This document shows positions 1 through 12,600 of a stretch of DNA of 64,000 nucleotides, in pieces; the stretch's first letter is position 1; every line of letters starts with the position of its first letter. The notes below the pieces were generated by a model, which saw nothing but the letters and a program-made list of their open reading frames with translations, was not told the DNA's origin and made no database searches. Position numbers and translations under genes: made by a program. The stretch is from Enoplosus armatus (Eukaryota > Chordata > Actinopteri > Centrarchiformes > Enoplosidae). Location: the NCBI RefSeq assembly GCF_043641665.1, contig NC_092181.1, positions 14,417,963 through 14,481,962 of the forward strand. The letters run 5' to 3'.

Positions 1-3
<3 letters not shown>

Positions 4-33
<30 letters not shown>
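4..33 (+). repeat. (CA)15 microsatellite
   Basis: Uninterrupted CA repeat at the left edge of the window; it may extend beyond it. Confidence 0.97.
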
Positions 34-34
<1 letters not shown>

Positions 35-3000
35 CCAGATGCTACTCTTCCATGTTGTGCGACTGCAATGACCCTGTGCTGTTATCCAGAATTCTTCTGC
101 CATCTATGGAGTGCAGCGGAGCGCACCAAGCTGTAGCAAAATAGAAATCACTTCGCTGGTGGAGTGAAATCAGGATGGGTCTCAGAAGGATCATGGGCAG
201 TTGCACAGTTACTTTTGTTATGAAATCCGTCCTCAGTTGAACTTGGAGGCCTCAGACAAAATAACCTTCCACAGTAGTGCTGTGTATCAGCCACTGCAGT
301 ACAGCAGGTTTTTACTTTTTTTAATGTAAATATCAAATCTGAGCAGTTCTGATTCTTGTTGTAAGCCCTCATTTACAGACTGACACACTTTGCAGCCGGC
401 CGTGAGAAGTTACAGCCATTATGTTTTACTGTAATAATAATAAGAATGACATTACAGCACGTATACTATTGACAATATTAAGATGTTAGAGGGATTCTGT
501 CATTGGCAACTGGAGCAAGGTGCCATAACAAAGAGCCACCACTAGTCTGTGCTGTTACACCACTCCTGTGTTTGTGCTGCTGACCGACTTACTAAATAAG
601 GGCAGAGACGATGATGGCAGCATACATTAACGGCAGGATCTGATAATGTAAAGATCATGAGTGATTTAATTGGAAATGAAAACTAGGACATATGTCATTT
701 CCATTGCATTATTTACATAACACCTGATGTTTTCAGGTCATAACGGCAACATCTCACACAATGTAATCAAAAGCCATCTGAAGAATCTGTGCCTGGCTCT
801 GATGATCTGCCTCAGACATGACAGATAGCTTTGCATATATGTGCTCCGTGGCAAATGCATGTGCTCTATGTGTGAAAACTAGTTCACACTTTATTTTCAG
901 TTGATGACACATTCCTCCCTGGATTCCTCTCCTCTCGCACCGTGTTTCTTCTGTAACGATCTGACAATGGCTGGTGAAATCATTTTTGGTGGAGGATTAT
1001 TATAAGAATCGGTTACCCTCTATTGCGGGCACCAGTTTTCCTCTCCATCATGTTGTTTTCCTGTTGGTGTTTCAGTGCTCCCTGGTTGGAAACCACCTTG
1101 TTAGTGAGAATGTGCTTCACCTGTGCTGGCCCAGCAGAAGTAATTAAAGCCTCGGCAGCCTTGTGCGGGAGAGACAGAGTTTGGAAACTAGATCATTTAG
1201 AAAGCTCATGTTGGCGCAAGCAATTTCAGTTTACAGGTCTTGCACAATGAGCTAGGACAAGTTATGTTTATCCTGTTTTCGGTGGACACGGCATTACTGT
1301 GGTTTCTCCCCGATTTTTTGTGTGATAAAGTGGCACCCTTGGTGAAAGTGTCTGCAAACCTTTTTAGTTGCTTTGAATCTCCGAGGACTCCCATGGGAGC
1401 CCTTCAGAGCAGCCTTTGAATCCCTTTTATGTGGATGGCTGAAGTGACTTTTTGCTCCGTCTGGACATCACCTTAAAGGTTTCTGCATGTGATGGAAATG
1501 ATTCACGGGCAAAGCGGCATATTATTTAGGTCACTAAAGTGCTTTCACATACCCTTTTCACTCCATGAACCAAACTATTTCTGCAATGACCTGCACTGCA
1601 ATGGCCCAGATAATGTTTTGATGTCTAACCCTAACCAGGGCAGCTCAGTGGTACTCGGTTTACTTTGGTTTGGCTTCACTCAGCATGTGTGAAACACTCT
1701 TCTTAGGTTTCTGTCAACTGGACTCAACATCAAGGCAAGTGGGTAAGCAGGGCAGCAGAGTGGGCATCGAAGCCAACATCAGATGGCCATCTCTTAAGCC
1801 CTACTTTCAATGTAGTGCCACAGTAGGGGCCATGCATAACACTGACATGATTACCTACAAACTTTATCTCCAGACACAATCCTCCTCAAGCTGCACCATC
1901 CCCTTTTTACAGGGGCAGTTCAGTGTGAAATGTTTCAAGATCATATGCTCATGAGTCGTGCAGTTTTCTAGAGCGAATTCAACTTTGTAAACATGTTTAC
2001 TCTTTCGATGTGTGCACGCAGCACTGATCAAAGTTTGCCCAGAATGTTAAGGAGGTTATTGCAGGTCAAGTTGGCAACGGGGACCCTCAGAGCGGCATGA
2101 CACAGTTTCGCGTAAACAACTTGAACTTGTTTACAACTTGTGTATGTGTGTGTGTCTGACGTTTAACAGTTTACACAAAGGAATAGGCATCTAATCTGCC
2201 CCCGCAAGGATGATTAAGCATTTTGAGAGGATACATGATGCACACATTCCTGCATAACTCAACTGAGCCTTCAAAAGTGACCCGCTGCTCTCGAACCTCT
2301 TGAGAAAGAAAAAGGCCTACAGTGGAATGAGGATTATTGAACAGTAATGGCCTCTGTGTACTCATCCAACAACCTGTACATGAGACAGCAAGATAACAGG
2401 GAGACAGACAAGAGGCGCGCACAGGATGGAAATTCAAGTCACACTTTAATCCTAAACTACATAAAAAATTAGCTCTTCTTAAAACCTAAAGTAGGATAAG
2501 TACAGCTAAATCTGGCGTTCTGAGTCGAGTCAGATTACAATGCTCCAGTGTGCCTTCATGTCTTGATTTAACATACCAAATGCAAAGAGTTGGTTGTAAA
2601 TCTTATGCCTCTATTGGCATTCTCGAGCAGACATTTAACCATAACACGCGTCTGAATGTGAACAATTAGAGTAATATTCACTGTTAGAAAAACACACATC
2701 CTTTGACTTCATGTTGACTTTACTGTAGGTTAAATTAGAGTTAGGTTAGGGTCAAGGGGTTGGAATTACGAGTTGCTTGTTGGCACATACTGTATAAGGC
2801 TTTTAAACTGTAAATTAAATGATATAGCACAATTCACAATACAAAATCTACAGCAGCACTAGACAACAACAATGGAAAAAAAATACTTTGTGTGATGTGA
2901 AAGGGGTCGCTTGTAGCATGCAACTTCACTGAGTGAACATTGGACTTGCATTGGCTAGAAACACGACCCCAAATTACTGCTAATGTTACTCTGTGTCAGT

Positions 3001-6000
3001 TATCTACCAACATGTTCACCATATCAGCTTTGTTTGGCGATAATGTGTCAATCTTGTGTTAACAGCTTGTTGCTTGCTGCCCCATCGTGGCCAGCAACGT
3101 CAATGAATGCAGGTTTAAATGCATTCCCATGTTTAAAATGTTACAAGCGCACTCCTGTGATTTAGTAGTGCATTTCCATAATGTTGGACAACTTGCAAGA
3201 GACAGATTGAAAAGAAAAAGATCAAAATTGATGCAGCAGTGGGAGAGACATCTTGACTTTTAGTCCCTAGTATGGGTCAAGATAACCCTGACGACATCGC
3301 TGGGGTTATTTTCGCAGATTAGACAAAGTTTCCACCCCGCAGAAGACATCGCGCCATGGTGTTTCAGGCTCTGTAGTCAAGACTAGTAAACTGATCTTCA
3401 TGTGGAAAATTGTTGCAATGTCCATTAAGTTTCAACATTTTTAGGTAATTCACATTAAGATTGTATGAAAGTAATGATCCTATCCATTCTGCCTCTTGAA
3501 ATGCCACACCACTTCAAACTGCTCGCACTGCTCCATAGGAGCGCAGAGAAAAGGGTTGAAATTTAAGGAAGCTACTCTCGTCATGCTTACTGGTAGGAAG
3601 AAAAGCTACAGCAGAGGGTGGCTGTAAGCAATCCACAACACAGCAAATTCCATGTAATGGCAGTGTAATGATGCAGCTTACACAAAGGGCACAGATCCCT
3701 GCTGTGAAATAATCCTATATTTTCAAATTTATTTGTTTAACACTACAATGACAAGAAAATCGCGATGACTGTTCACCAGAGCAGCAGATGCTATGTGCTT
3801 GGGGTGGCAGCCATGCAGTCATGGATATATGGTGACAATTCTGAATTATCATTTGGTAGGTGCAACAAATTACTCAGTGGTGTCCTACTTTTAAAGACAT
3901 ATTAGACGCTACTGTGCTCGGGGCCAAGAGAACGAATGACTGAGAGAGCAAAAGAAGTGAAAGAAAGTGTCTACAACACAGGGTGGAGGGAAGAAAAATG
4001 AACGGGTGTTATGTGGTGAAGAACAGAGAGGGAGATAAGGAGAATTATAGTAAATGAGAAAGGGCAAATGAGATATAAGAGGGAGGAAGCGCTTCTAAAG
4101 TGTAGAAACTGTGACAGAGCTTTGCCCTGTTCTATCTGCTCAGCTATCATCTTTGAAAGGCAAAATTACACAGTACATCTAATTCCCTTGCAGAGTTAAC
4201 ATCAAATTGTCTCAGTGCTAACATCCCAATTCTTTCACTGGCACAGACAATGCGTGCCGCTTTTCTCACAAAGAAGTTCTGGATGAGAAACACCTCACAA
4301 GGAGAGCGAGACGGAGACTTAATTTAGGCAGAATAGATAGAGAAAGGTGTCAGAATGTCAAAGAGGTGGCGGTGGGTGAGACCAGCATGACCCGACACCT
4401 GCTTATTTCTTGTTTTTGACGAGGTCACAAATGTTAGGCTGATATTGGAATCCCACGAGTGCAGAACGGGAATGCTGGAGCAGAATTCGAATGGCCACGG
4501 AATGACTGCAGCGGGTTTCCTAATGAAGCTCTGCCAAAGTGACCCATTTTCTCTTTCTCTCTCTTTTTCTTCCCCCTCTTGCTGATACAGCTGCCCCAAA
4601 TTCTTCACAGGGAAGAATATGCATAAATTTAATTAAAATGGCAAAAAATTATTGGAATAGATTCTTATATCCCCTTTCTCCAAACCATTAGTCCTTGGGT
4701 TTGCTTGGACTCCTGCAGCTGAGGAGTCTGACGGGGTCAGTCTTCATTCTCGGGAGAAAATGTCACAGTGGAGATGGTAAATTACAATAACACAAATGAA
4801 CTTTCACTTTAAAAGGACAAGGCTAGATTGAAAAGATGTTTTAACTGTCTATGTGTGTGTGTATTTATGTGTGTAGTATCAAGACAATTAGTTTTTTTTT
4901 TTTAAATCCTTTTTTTTAAGTAAAATGATTTCCTGGTGGTTTTTATGTGAAACTGTAAGACAATTAGTTCTGCTCTTTTCCCCCCCATTTCGCTTTAAAT
5001 GCAGTTTGAAATTGTTTTTAAAATGCCTACCAGACTTCTTTGATTTGATTGTTCCGACACAGTGGCACTGTTTTAGAAAAATTTAAATGATTTGGGAGGG
5101 TTTATGAAGTAAAAGTGTGGGGACTGGTCCAAATTGCAGACCCTTGCAAGATAGCAGGGGATTTTGTTAAATATCTTGCAATTACAAAATTCCCTGGGGC
5201 GACTGATTATACAGCACTCAGACACCCACTATAAGTGTACAAGGTTGTTAGTTGAACAGAAGATGATCTGTTTCCATGCTTGGAGTTTTTCCAGAGGTGC
5301 TTCTGAATATGTAAGTATGATCTTTGACTGGCTGAGTTTAAGACTGTATATCAACTCATGACGGGCTTCATATCTGGTTCACGCTGTTGACACAAGACTT
5401 TTTGTTTTCCATTAAACTTTCTTTTCTTTGTCAGTGTTGGGCAGTAACACAAGCTGCAGTGATGTGATTAGTATAAGGGATTACAATTCGAAAGTCATTA
5501 AAATACAGTTACTAATCACAGTAATGCTCTGTTACTTTGACAATTTGAAGGTCAGCTATTTTACTGTCTGATGAATGGTTCGCTGCTTAGCTTTCTCGCT
5601 AATGTTAGCCACTGTTAAGCCAATATTTAAGATTAACCTGTTTTTTTTTTTCCTGAGTTGGAGGCTAACATTAAGCTAGCTGTTGATAGTCAAATATTTT
5701 CAAAACTGGCCGCTTGCTAAACCACAACATCTCCATCCACACAAGTTAAATGCAGAGGATGCAACATTTTTAGAATCTCATAATGTAAAATATCTTAAAC
5801 TATTCTACAATCTTGACATTTTGTTGTAAGCTGTTGGTTTTGATGGCATTCTCTCATCATATCTCAGGAAGGAGCAGCACCCTCCTCCTGTCATGGCTCC
5901 TGTGGCTGCATGAAGGTGCATGTGAATGTGCGTGCACACATGCTTGTTTCTTCCCAAGCATCTGCTGTCATACAGCTGGTGAAAAACAAGGTGCATATAA

Positions 6001-6084
6001 GTCATCCAGTGAGAGGTAGTCACTAATAGGATAGAGGCTGCTCCACAGGAATGAGCTATGGCCTTATTACCCACCTCACTTCCT
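34..6084. other. Gene-free stretch
   Basis: Unique AT-rich sequence with one recognised degenerate repeat (5432-5560). All open frames are under 95 codons, start at arbitrary ATGs and lack recognisable domains or paired splice sites. I see no gene. Confidence 0.6.
5432..5560 (+). repeat. Degenerate dispersed repeat (GTGTTGGGCAGTAAC type)
   Basis: CAGTGTTGGGCAGTAAC followed by tracts alternating ACAGTTACTAATCACAGTAA and CTGTTACTTTG resembles the terminal part of a common fish repeat rich in GTAAC/GTTAC. It is strongly diverged and only one end can be recognised. Confidence 0.4.
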
Positions 6085-6720
6085 TGCAGCCAGTGTCCTC
6101 CCGTAAAAGCACAACAACGCTGTTCCTGTCCTCTCCCCTACACATACTCCATCCATCCATCCATCCATCCACCCATCCTTGTGCTCCCTCCTCCTTCTCA
6201 CTTAGCCCCCACCTTTTCCTGGGACTTTTTCTCCTTCTCTTCCCCCCAGCCTCTTTACTTCCCCTCCCTCCTTCCCACCACACTTCTCTTTACCTCATTT
6301 GCTCCTTTCCTCCACACCTCCCTATCCTCCTTTCTTTGCCACTTCCTTCTCTCCCCACCTCGAGCACCTGATTTCTACTCTGCATTAAAATAGCCTCTTC
6401 CGCACCTCTCCTCTCCGCATAGCACCTACCTGATTTACTCAGATCTCTGCTTTCCCCATATCTCCCCCCTCCTTCCTCTCTGCTCCAATCCTACCTTAAC
6501 CTGACCCATCCCTCTCCTTTACTTTCATTTCCTTTCCTTTCCTCTCCATACTCTTCTAAACTTTCATCATACGCCTCTCCGCTTGATCTATTAATCTCTC
6601 TCTGTTCTCGCTCAGTCTTCCTTATCCCCTTGGCTCCTTTCCTCCCTTGCTCCCTCCCTCCCTCCTTCTCACCCTATTTTCTCCACCTCTCCCAGCCTCA
6701 GCCCCTGCTGCTGAAGCTGT
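6085..6720 (+). repeat. Long pyrimidine-rich tract
   Basis: About 630 bp in which the plus strand is overwhelmingly C and T with few purines, including CCTCCCTCCTTCCC-like runs. A purine-rich stretch follows at 6735-6905. Apparent open frames here are low-complexity Ser/Leu/Pro translations and not genes. Confidence 0.85.
6149..6178 (+). repeat. (ATCC)n microsatellite
   Basis: CCATCCATCCATCC with one ACCC variant unit, lying inside the long pyrimidine-rich tract. Confidence 0.95.
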
Positions 6721-7933
6721 CTAGACTGGCAATGAAATGAGTATGGAAAGAGGGAGGTGGACGGGAGACAACACAAGTCGGGGGTGGATGGGTGCAAAAA
6801 TAGGAGGATAAGAGGAAAAAGAGGAACTGAGTGGGAGTAAAATAAGGAGATGGGAATGTTTGAGGAGAAAAATAAAGTGGGTAGAAGAGTTGAGTGGATG
6901 ACATGAAAGAGTGCAAAGATATCGTAAAAGGGTTCATGATCTTAAGTGGAGTTGTTCATTCTTAGTAGAAAAGAAATTCCACTACTTCTTTGTGGTTCCT
7001 CTCGAGTTGTCAATTTCATTTTTTTCACTCTTGTTGTGTGTGTGAATTGTTTGGCATCATCTTCCAGAGAACACAACAGCAATCATTTTCTATGGTTCTC
7101 TGCTTCACACCGACTGAACACCTCTGTCCACTCATCTGTCATTTCGTTTTTGAATTGCGCCTCTGTTTTTCCAGAGATGTGATAAACCTGCCCAATTCAC
7201 ACATTGTATCAAAGTGAAGAAACGTGATCCAAGGGGACTTTGTCCGTTTTTTTTCCTGATGAAGAACTTCATGAATGAATTCTGTGGCATCAGTCACGTC
7301 ATACTGTGAATATGAGTGATGGGAGAGGAGGAGAGAGGAAGGAGGAAGTGCGTAGAGGAAACAAGAAATGAAGGCCTCAATCGAGTGATGAGGGAAATGA
7401 GGACAAACAGATGCTAGATCTTTATATGACAGATACACACGCACACAGTTTTGTTTGATGGCGTGTTTGTGTGGTTCAGAGTGAATGTGTGTGTGCTTGA
7501 CAGGAGGAGGTGTCCTGTCTGTCTGTAACAGGATGTGATAATTAACCTTTCTCCTGCTGAGTGGAGCTATTAAAGCTAAGGCGAGTTTTATCACGAACCC
7601 AACACATTACACAACTTAAAGTTGTTCAAAGCTGTTGTACACATACAGTGACACTGCACTCGACCAGTTCATGCAAGGGTCACTCTGTCCTGTCCTTGTC
7701 CATCTATATTCATCCATGTGTCTGGCCAGCCAGAAATTATGAATTAAGGGTATTATCCCCCCAAAAAACAATCAGCTGACATCCATATTCATCACTTGGC
7801 TAATTTTTACCTTTTCATCTCTTCGTCCTGCCTGCCATCTAGAGCGCTGTAACTGACCTGATTAGCTACACAATTTCACAACGTAAACACACACGCATGC
7901 ACATAGATTAAAAACGTGCTTGCTACACAAATA

Positions 7934-8080
7934 ATGGTGGAAGTATTCATTATCATTTAAGTAAAAGTAGCAATAACATACGATAAAATAATCCATTACA
8001 AGTAAAAGTCCTGCTTTATATACTGGGTAGTTTAATCTATAACACAGGATTTCAAACTGTGAGACCCCCCGCAGTGGCAC
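7934..8080 (+). repeat. Teleost AAGTAAAAGTA-type dispersed repeat
   Basis: The sequence from GGTGGAAGTATTCATTATC through TTTAAGTAAAAGTAGCAATA and CCATTACAAGTAAAAGTCCT follows a very common teleost repeat consensus as I remember it. It ends near a GATTTCAAACTGTGAGACC segment that looks like a hAT terminus fragment. It adjoins the 8.1-9.4 kb nested cluster, making this a hotspot of insertion. Confidence 0.7.
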
Positions 8081-8131
8081 ACACAGCACAATAATAACTG
8101 TATGCTTTGGTGCCTCATAACTGTACTTACA

Positions 8132-8520
8132 TGTCCTATATTATGCTCATTTCCCTCTATATGTTATTCTGGCACTCCACTTGAGTAGCTTTGCATGATT
8201 CACAGTTCAGAAAAGTCATTATTTATCTTATACTGGCCCCTTCATGCAGCCCCTCAGTTCTGTCTACAACAATCTGTTTTAGCTCCTGTCTCTTTAAGGC
8301 CCCCCTCCCTAAAAGCCCTCTTTCTTCTGATTGGACAACTTCTGGAACATTATGGCATATGTACTTGACGGCATATGATTGGAAAATAGCGATATGGGGC
8401 ATTGAATGTGATGAATTCACTGTTTATCAGACCACAAATGAGCCAGGCCCCACTGATCTCTGTACAAAAACACTTTTCTAACTTTATTCACTGATTTTGG
8501 TGAAAGTAGATCATATTTTA
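8132..8520 (-). mobile_element. Partial copy of the CCTATTATGC-type MITE
   Basis: Starting at GTCCTATATTATGCTCATTT, this tract is a diverged reverse-complement match to 44265-43990 of the element further right in the window. Shared landmarks include ATGATTCACAGTTCA, ATACTGGCCC, ATGCAGCCCCTCAGTT and TTTATTCACTGAT. It carries extra internal sequence (about 8270-8430) absent from the other copy. The opposite end is not identifiable because other elements follow immediately. Confidence 0.7.
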
Positions 8521-8670
8521 TGGCCGAAATATTATTATTATTATTAGTCACACGTTACTCTACTGCTGGCCCATCTGCCAAATTGGCCCTTACTTGAGAA
8601 TTTTATTTCTTTTTCTGTGCACTAAGTAGTGGTGGGAGGTAACTAAGTAACTTGACTCAAGTATTGTACT

Positions 8671-9260
8671 TAAAGTTCCCGTCTTGTAGACAGTGAAATT
8701 TCCATGTCTTTTTGATTATAAAGCAGGTCTAGGCTATATAAATACTGTGAAAGTAGCAAAAAATGGACACAGCCCGTATTCAGATACTGTGTCTTTAAAC
8801 AAGCATCAAGACTTCCACAAAGTTGAGATGTCACGAAGCACAGGGATGCACCCATCCACCCGCTCAGTCTGTCTAAGTTATTTGACCGCTCTGCAACTCT
8901 TCAAGTTTTTGGAAGTTGTTCATTATGTCTCTCAGAAAGTGCAAGGTTGCTCCCAGTCAGGGCAGAGTCATCTAAGCCAATAGGACTGCTAGCTGCATGG
9001 CTAACTGAGCAACAAGTAAAGCCATCTGTCCATCAAGAAACTAACTTTCTGCAGGACATACTGAACAACCTCCAAAAGCTTGAAGAGTAGTCCTGAGCAA
9101 AGCGCTTGAATAACTTGACTGGGACTGACTGAGCGGGTGGATGGGTGCATCCTTGTACTTCAACTCTACAGTCATCGCACTCATGGCTGAGTGCGATGAC
9201 TGTAGAGTTGTGACATCACAACCTTATGTGATGTCTCACTTTCTACAATATGGGACCTTT
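8671..9260. mobile_element. Inner MITE with AAAGGTCCCATATTGTA-type termini
   Basis: The left end reads AAAGTTCCCGTCTTGTAGA and the right end TCTACAATATGGGACCTTT, imperfect terminal inverted repeats. Internally, 8848-8945 (GATGCACCCATCCACCCGCT onward) is repeated in inverted form at about 9045-9152, so the element can fold back on itself. Its left interior (GATTATAAAGCAGGTCTAGG, ACAGCCCGTATTCAGA) recalls a well-known non-autonomous teleost DNA transposon. There is no transposase. Confidence 0.75.
9162..9209. repeat. Perfect 22-bp hairpin with 4-nt loop
   Basis: Bases 9162-9183 are the exact reverse complement of 9188-9209; the loop is TGGC (9184-9187). It lies inside the right half of the 8671-9260 element and is absent from the left half. 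The perfect pairing stands out against the diverged arms around it and suggests a recent origin or gene-conversion-like repair. Confidence 0.95.
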
Positions 9261-9558
9261 AATTCCAATACTTAAGTAAATGTACTTAGTTACCGCCCAC
9301 CACCACTTACAAAGATGCAAGTGCACAGAAAAAGAAACAAATTTCAGAGTCTCAAGTGAGGGCCAACGTGGCAGATGGGCCAGCAGTAGAGTAACATATG
9401 ACTTTGTGGCCCCGAGTGAGTCTCCAGTAGCAGTGGGCCAGCCAAACCTTAGCCACTAATGAGGCTCTACACACAGTCCCAACAGAGCCCACTCCAAACA
9501 CTGGGAACCAGACACACACAAGAGGGGAGACGGAGACTAAGATGTACACACATGCCCT

Positions 9559-9562
<4 letters not shown>

Positions 9563-9592
<30 letters not shown>
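9563..9592 (+). repeat. (CA)15 microsatellite
   Basis: Uninterrupted CA repeat shortly after the nested repeat cluster; both strands give spurious His/Thr or Cys/Val open frames. Confidence 0.97.
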
Positions 9593-9596
<4 letters not shown>

Positions 9597-9699
9597 TGTA
9601 AAAATCTGACGCACAACCTTGGGCACCAAAGCAAACAAATGCTAAGGGGCAGACTAACATGGCATCTGTGTTTGGTAAAAACCTTGTAACTACAATTGT

Positions 9700-12600
9700 A
9701 GTGCTTTTTATGTCTTAACTTCTTTGGAGGATTGGCATCTCTCTCTACTTGTCCTCAGTTCTGAGGTAGGTGTGGGTGACTTGGACAAAATTCAGCAATA
9801 ATTACAGTATCACAGCTTTTTCTCAATATTGATATGTGGCAGTATTTCATATTTCAAATGAGGATAAAAAGTTTAACAACCTCTTTGAGCCAAATGTTTT
9901 TTTTAGTACTGTAGAAAAAAGTATATTATGGTTATTTTAAATGTTTAAATGTGTGGAGTTTTATGTGATTGTAGTATATTTCAAATTGTTCTGATAGCAC
10001 AAATGTTTGTAGAAAAATGAGAAATCCCTGTGATAATGGGTGCAGTGTATAGTTGCTTTCGGTGATTCATTCTTAGGGTCTTTGGGTCTGGGGGTCACCA
10101 AAGTCAGAAGACGCTTACAGTAGCCTAGGTGCTTAAGTTAAAGGCCCTACACCTTTCAAAACAGGTGTTTTCACGTATTCTGGCTGGCCTCTGCTCTGGT
10201 TGAAGTTGGGAGGAGCTATGTTGAGGACTATGTGATGTAATTAAACTACATATGCAAATAAGAATGACAATCATGTAAATTTCCCCCCCCTTGCAAATGC
10301 AACAAGGCGAACAGAAGGGAATGTCAATCGGACACAGTATGCTTACGCCCATTCAGGCCAGAGACGCAGTCTAATCAGGCACAGTAATTGTGTAGGTGTA
10401 TCATTATAGAGCTAGACAAAATGTAGTAAACAGTATTAGACAACTCAGAAATACATAATATTGCCAGTTAAATAATCAAAATGGATAAACAAATCTAAAG
10501 CTGTATACTTTTCCTTCAACCTCAAATCAGTTAGTAAAAAAAGACAAACCAATTTTTCCCCTTTACCACCTAAAAAAATAGTTTATTTAGTTTTTTCAAC
10601 GAATTGATTGGAGGTTTATGGAATACTTTAAGTTTCTTTTTACACTCAAGTTTAGTTATTCAACCAACAATATTTTTTGTTGAAGTATGCATTTGTATTT
10701 TGTATTTGTCTGATAGCTACAAATCTTTGTCAGTTTTGAGGCTTCATTTATCATGGGTGTATAGGGCCTTTAAAAATTTAATGTTTGGTAATATGCAACT
10801 CTATTTCTTTTATCAAAATTTAACTGTGAACTACAATATTAAAATGTTCTTTTTATTTTGTCAGACTACATCACATGCATAGAGAATGAACAATAACCTT
10901 GAATTGTTGAATTCAGCTGCATTTTGAGGAACCACAGAGAGAATTATATAAATTAAGGGTTTAAACTTTTTTCACTGCAAGTTAGATGAACTCAAATCAC
11001 TCATCCAAAAATGAACGTCTTTATGATCCAAAGACATTTGGAGACACAAGGTTTTCCAAAAATGCACTGCATGCACACCACATGGTTTGCCCACGCTCAC
11101 ACAGTACACTGCAGTCAGATATTACGCACACATCTTGTATGCCCAACCACAAGGTCAGGCCCGGTTGTATGGCAGTGTAGCACATTTAATTTTCTTCTGA
11201 AAGTATTGTGAGTCTGCTGATATTATTACAGAGCATCGCAGCCTGAAAGTAATAAGTTTGAGATATACTAAAGCTGAAACCAGTAATCCACAAATAAACA
11301 ATAACAGTGGCCTTGCCTTTTAAAAACTATAAGGCAGTTTTTTTTGCAGACAGACCCAGTTATGACTAACAGCTTGTGACAGGCAGATTCAGTTGCAAGA
11401 CACTGTGGAAGAGGATTTACTGTTTATTATTACTCTTTGTGTGTACTGCGCAGAATTACTACACAGCCCTTATGATATATCTTATTGATTTAAATTATTT
11501 AGTATCTAATGGAAGGATGTATACACATGCTGTATAATTCCTAAAGTGTCCTACTGGCTGCAGACTCAGTTCTGTGCGTTTCTGATCATGGCTTTACCAG
11601 GGGAGTACAGTGGGAGTGCTACCCAGAATGTCTCTTTGTTATCTTAACACAATGTTATTGTGTTTCAGTGAGCAAGGATCCTGAGCCAAATAAATTTTGA
11701 GGACGCAGATTGTTTCGTGATACACACACTGTGCCAAGTGCTGATGGCATGCTGTGTTTTATGGGTTGAAAATCAGAGGAAGAAAGTACAAGAGAAGGAA
11801 AACACGAAATGAGACGCTCTCTTACCTTAAGAAGCACTTCAACACGTCAAACTGCAGAGAGAAGGAGCGGAAAAGGGGAGAGACAGAGGAGAGAGAACAA
11901 GAGGGGAAGAGAGAAAAAAGATTGGAATTAGATTACCATAGGGCGCAGTTGCAGAACAACAACTTTCCAACACACTTAACAGGAGAATGTGTGAGGTAGA
12001 GCTAGAGACATTTCAAAGTGCTAGAGTGGATTTACAGTGCAAAGTGAAACAGTTTCTGCTGTAATGAATACCATTTGACAGTTGCACCATTAAAAAAAAT
12101 CATAAAAGAGGCTGTCCTTAAATCTGCTATTGAGGGGGCCGTTTAAGAGAGAACTTTAAATAAACAAAGAAAGAAAAAAAATCTTGAAATAGCCCTCACG
12201 GATTTGCTGAATATCTGGAACTTGTACAATATTTATTCCTCTCCTCCCTTCCCTATGCAGCTCCAGACTTTGTCAGACCCCAGTAGAGCGGAGCAGGAAG
12301 TGGGGAGATAGCACTGGTTTGTTGGGTGTTGTTGTCTCTGTCTTCCCTTGCCAACCACTGACCTACTGTACTTCACACTGCTACGCTCTCCTGGCTGCAA
12401 TACATGTAGCCTTGGAAAGAGACGATACAAACACCCTTAAGCTGCCAGTATATGCCGTCAGAAGTGCTTGTCGGATGGTGGAATAGCTTCGGAAACTCCC
12501 TCCATTTCTGTAACTTTCCGAAACTGACAATCCAACATTCACACCCACTTCACGCCATGATTGGGCAGTTGTGTTGAGGTGAGAAAGCAGCCAGGGTTTG

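Larger units (their letters stand above)
8547..9402. repeat. Large nested inverted repeat (outer palindromic element)
   Basis: About 130 bp at 8547-8680 are repeated in inverted form at about 9263-9402. Both arms contain GTTACTCTACTGCTGGCCCA, a Y-rich run before CTGTGCAC, and a GTGGTGGGnGGTAACTAAGTA block. The arms flank a second element (8671-9260), so the cluster is at least two layers deep. The GGTAACTAAGTA...TACTTAAG arms resemble a widespread teleost repeat. No coding frame is present. Confidence 0.8.

Noticed and set aside
7139..7594. 151-codon minus-strand frame
   Set aside because: No recognisable motif; codon content looks like random non-coding sequence and it overlaps simple-repeat stretches.
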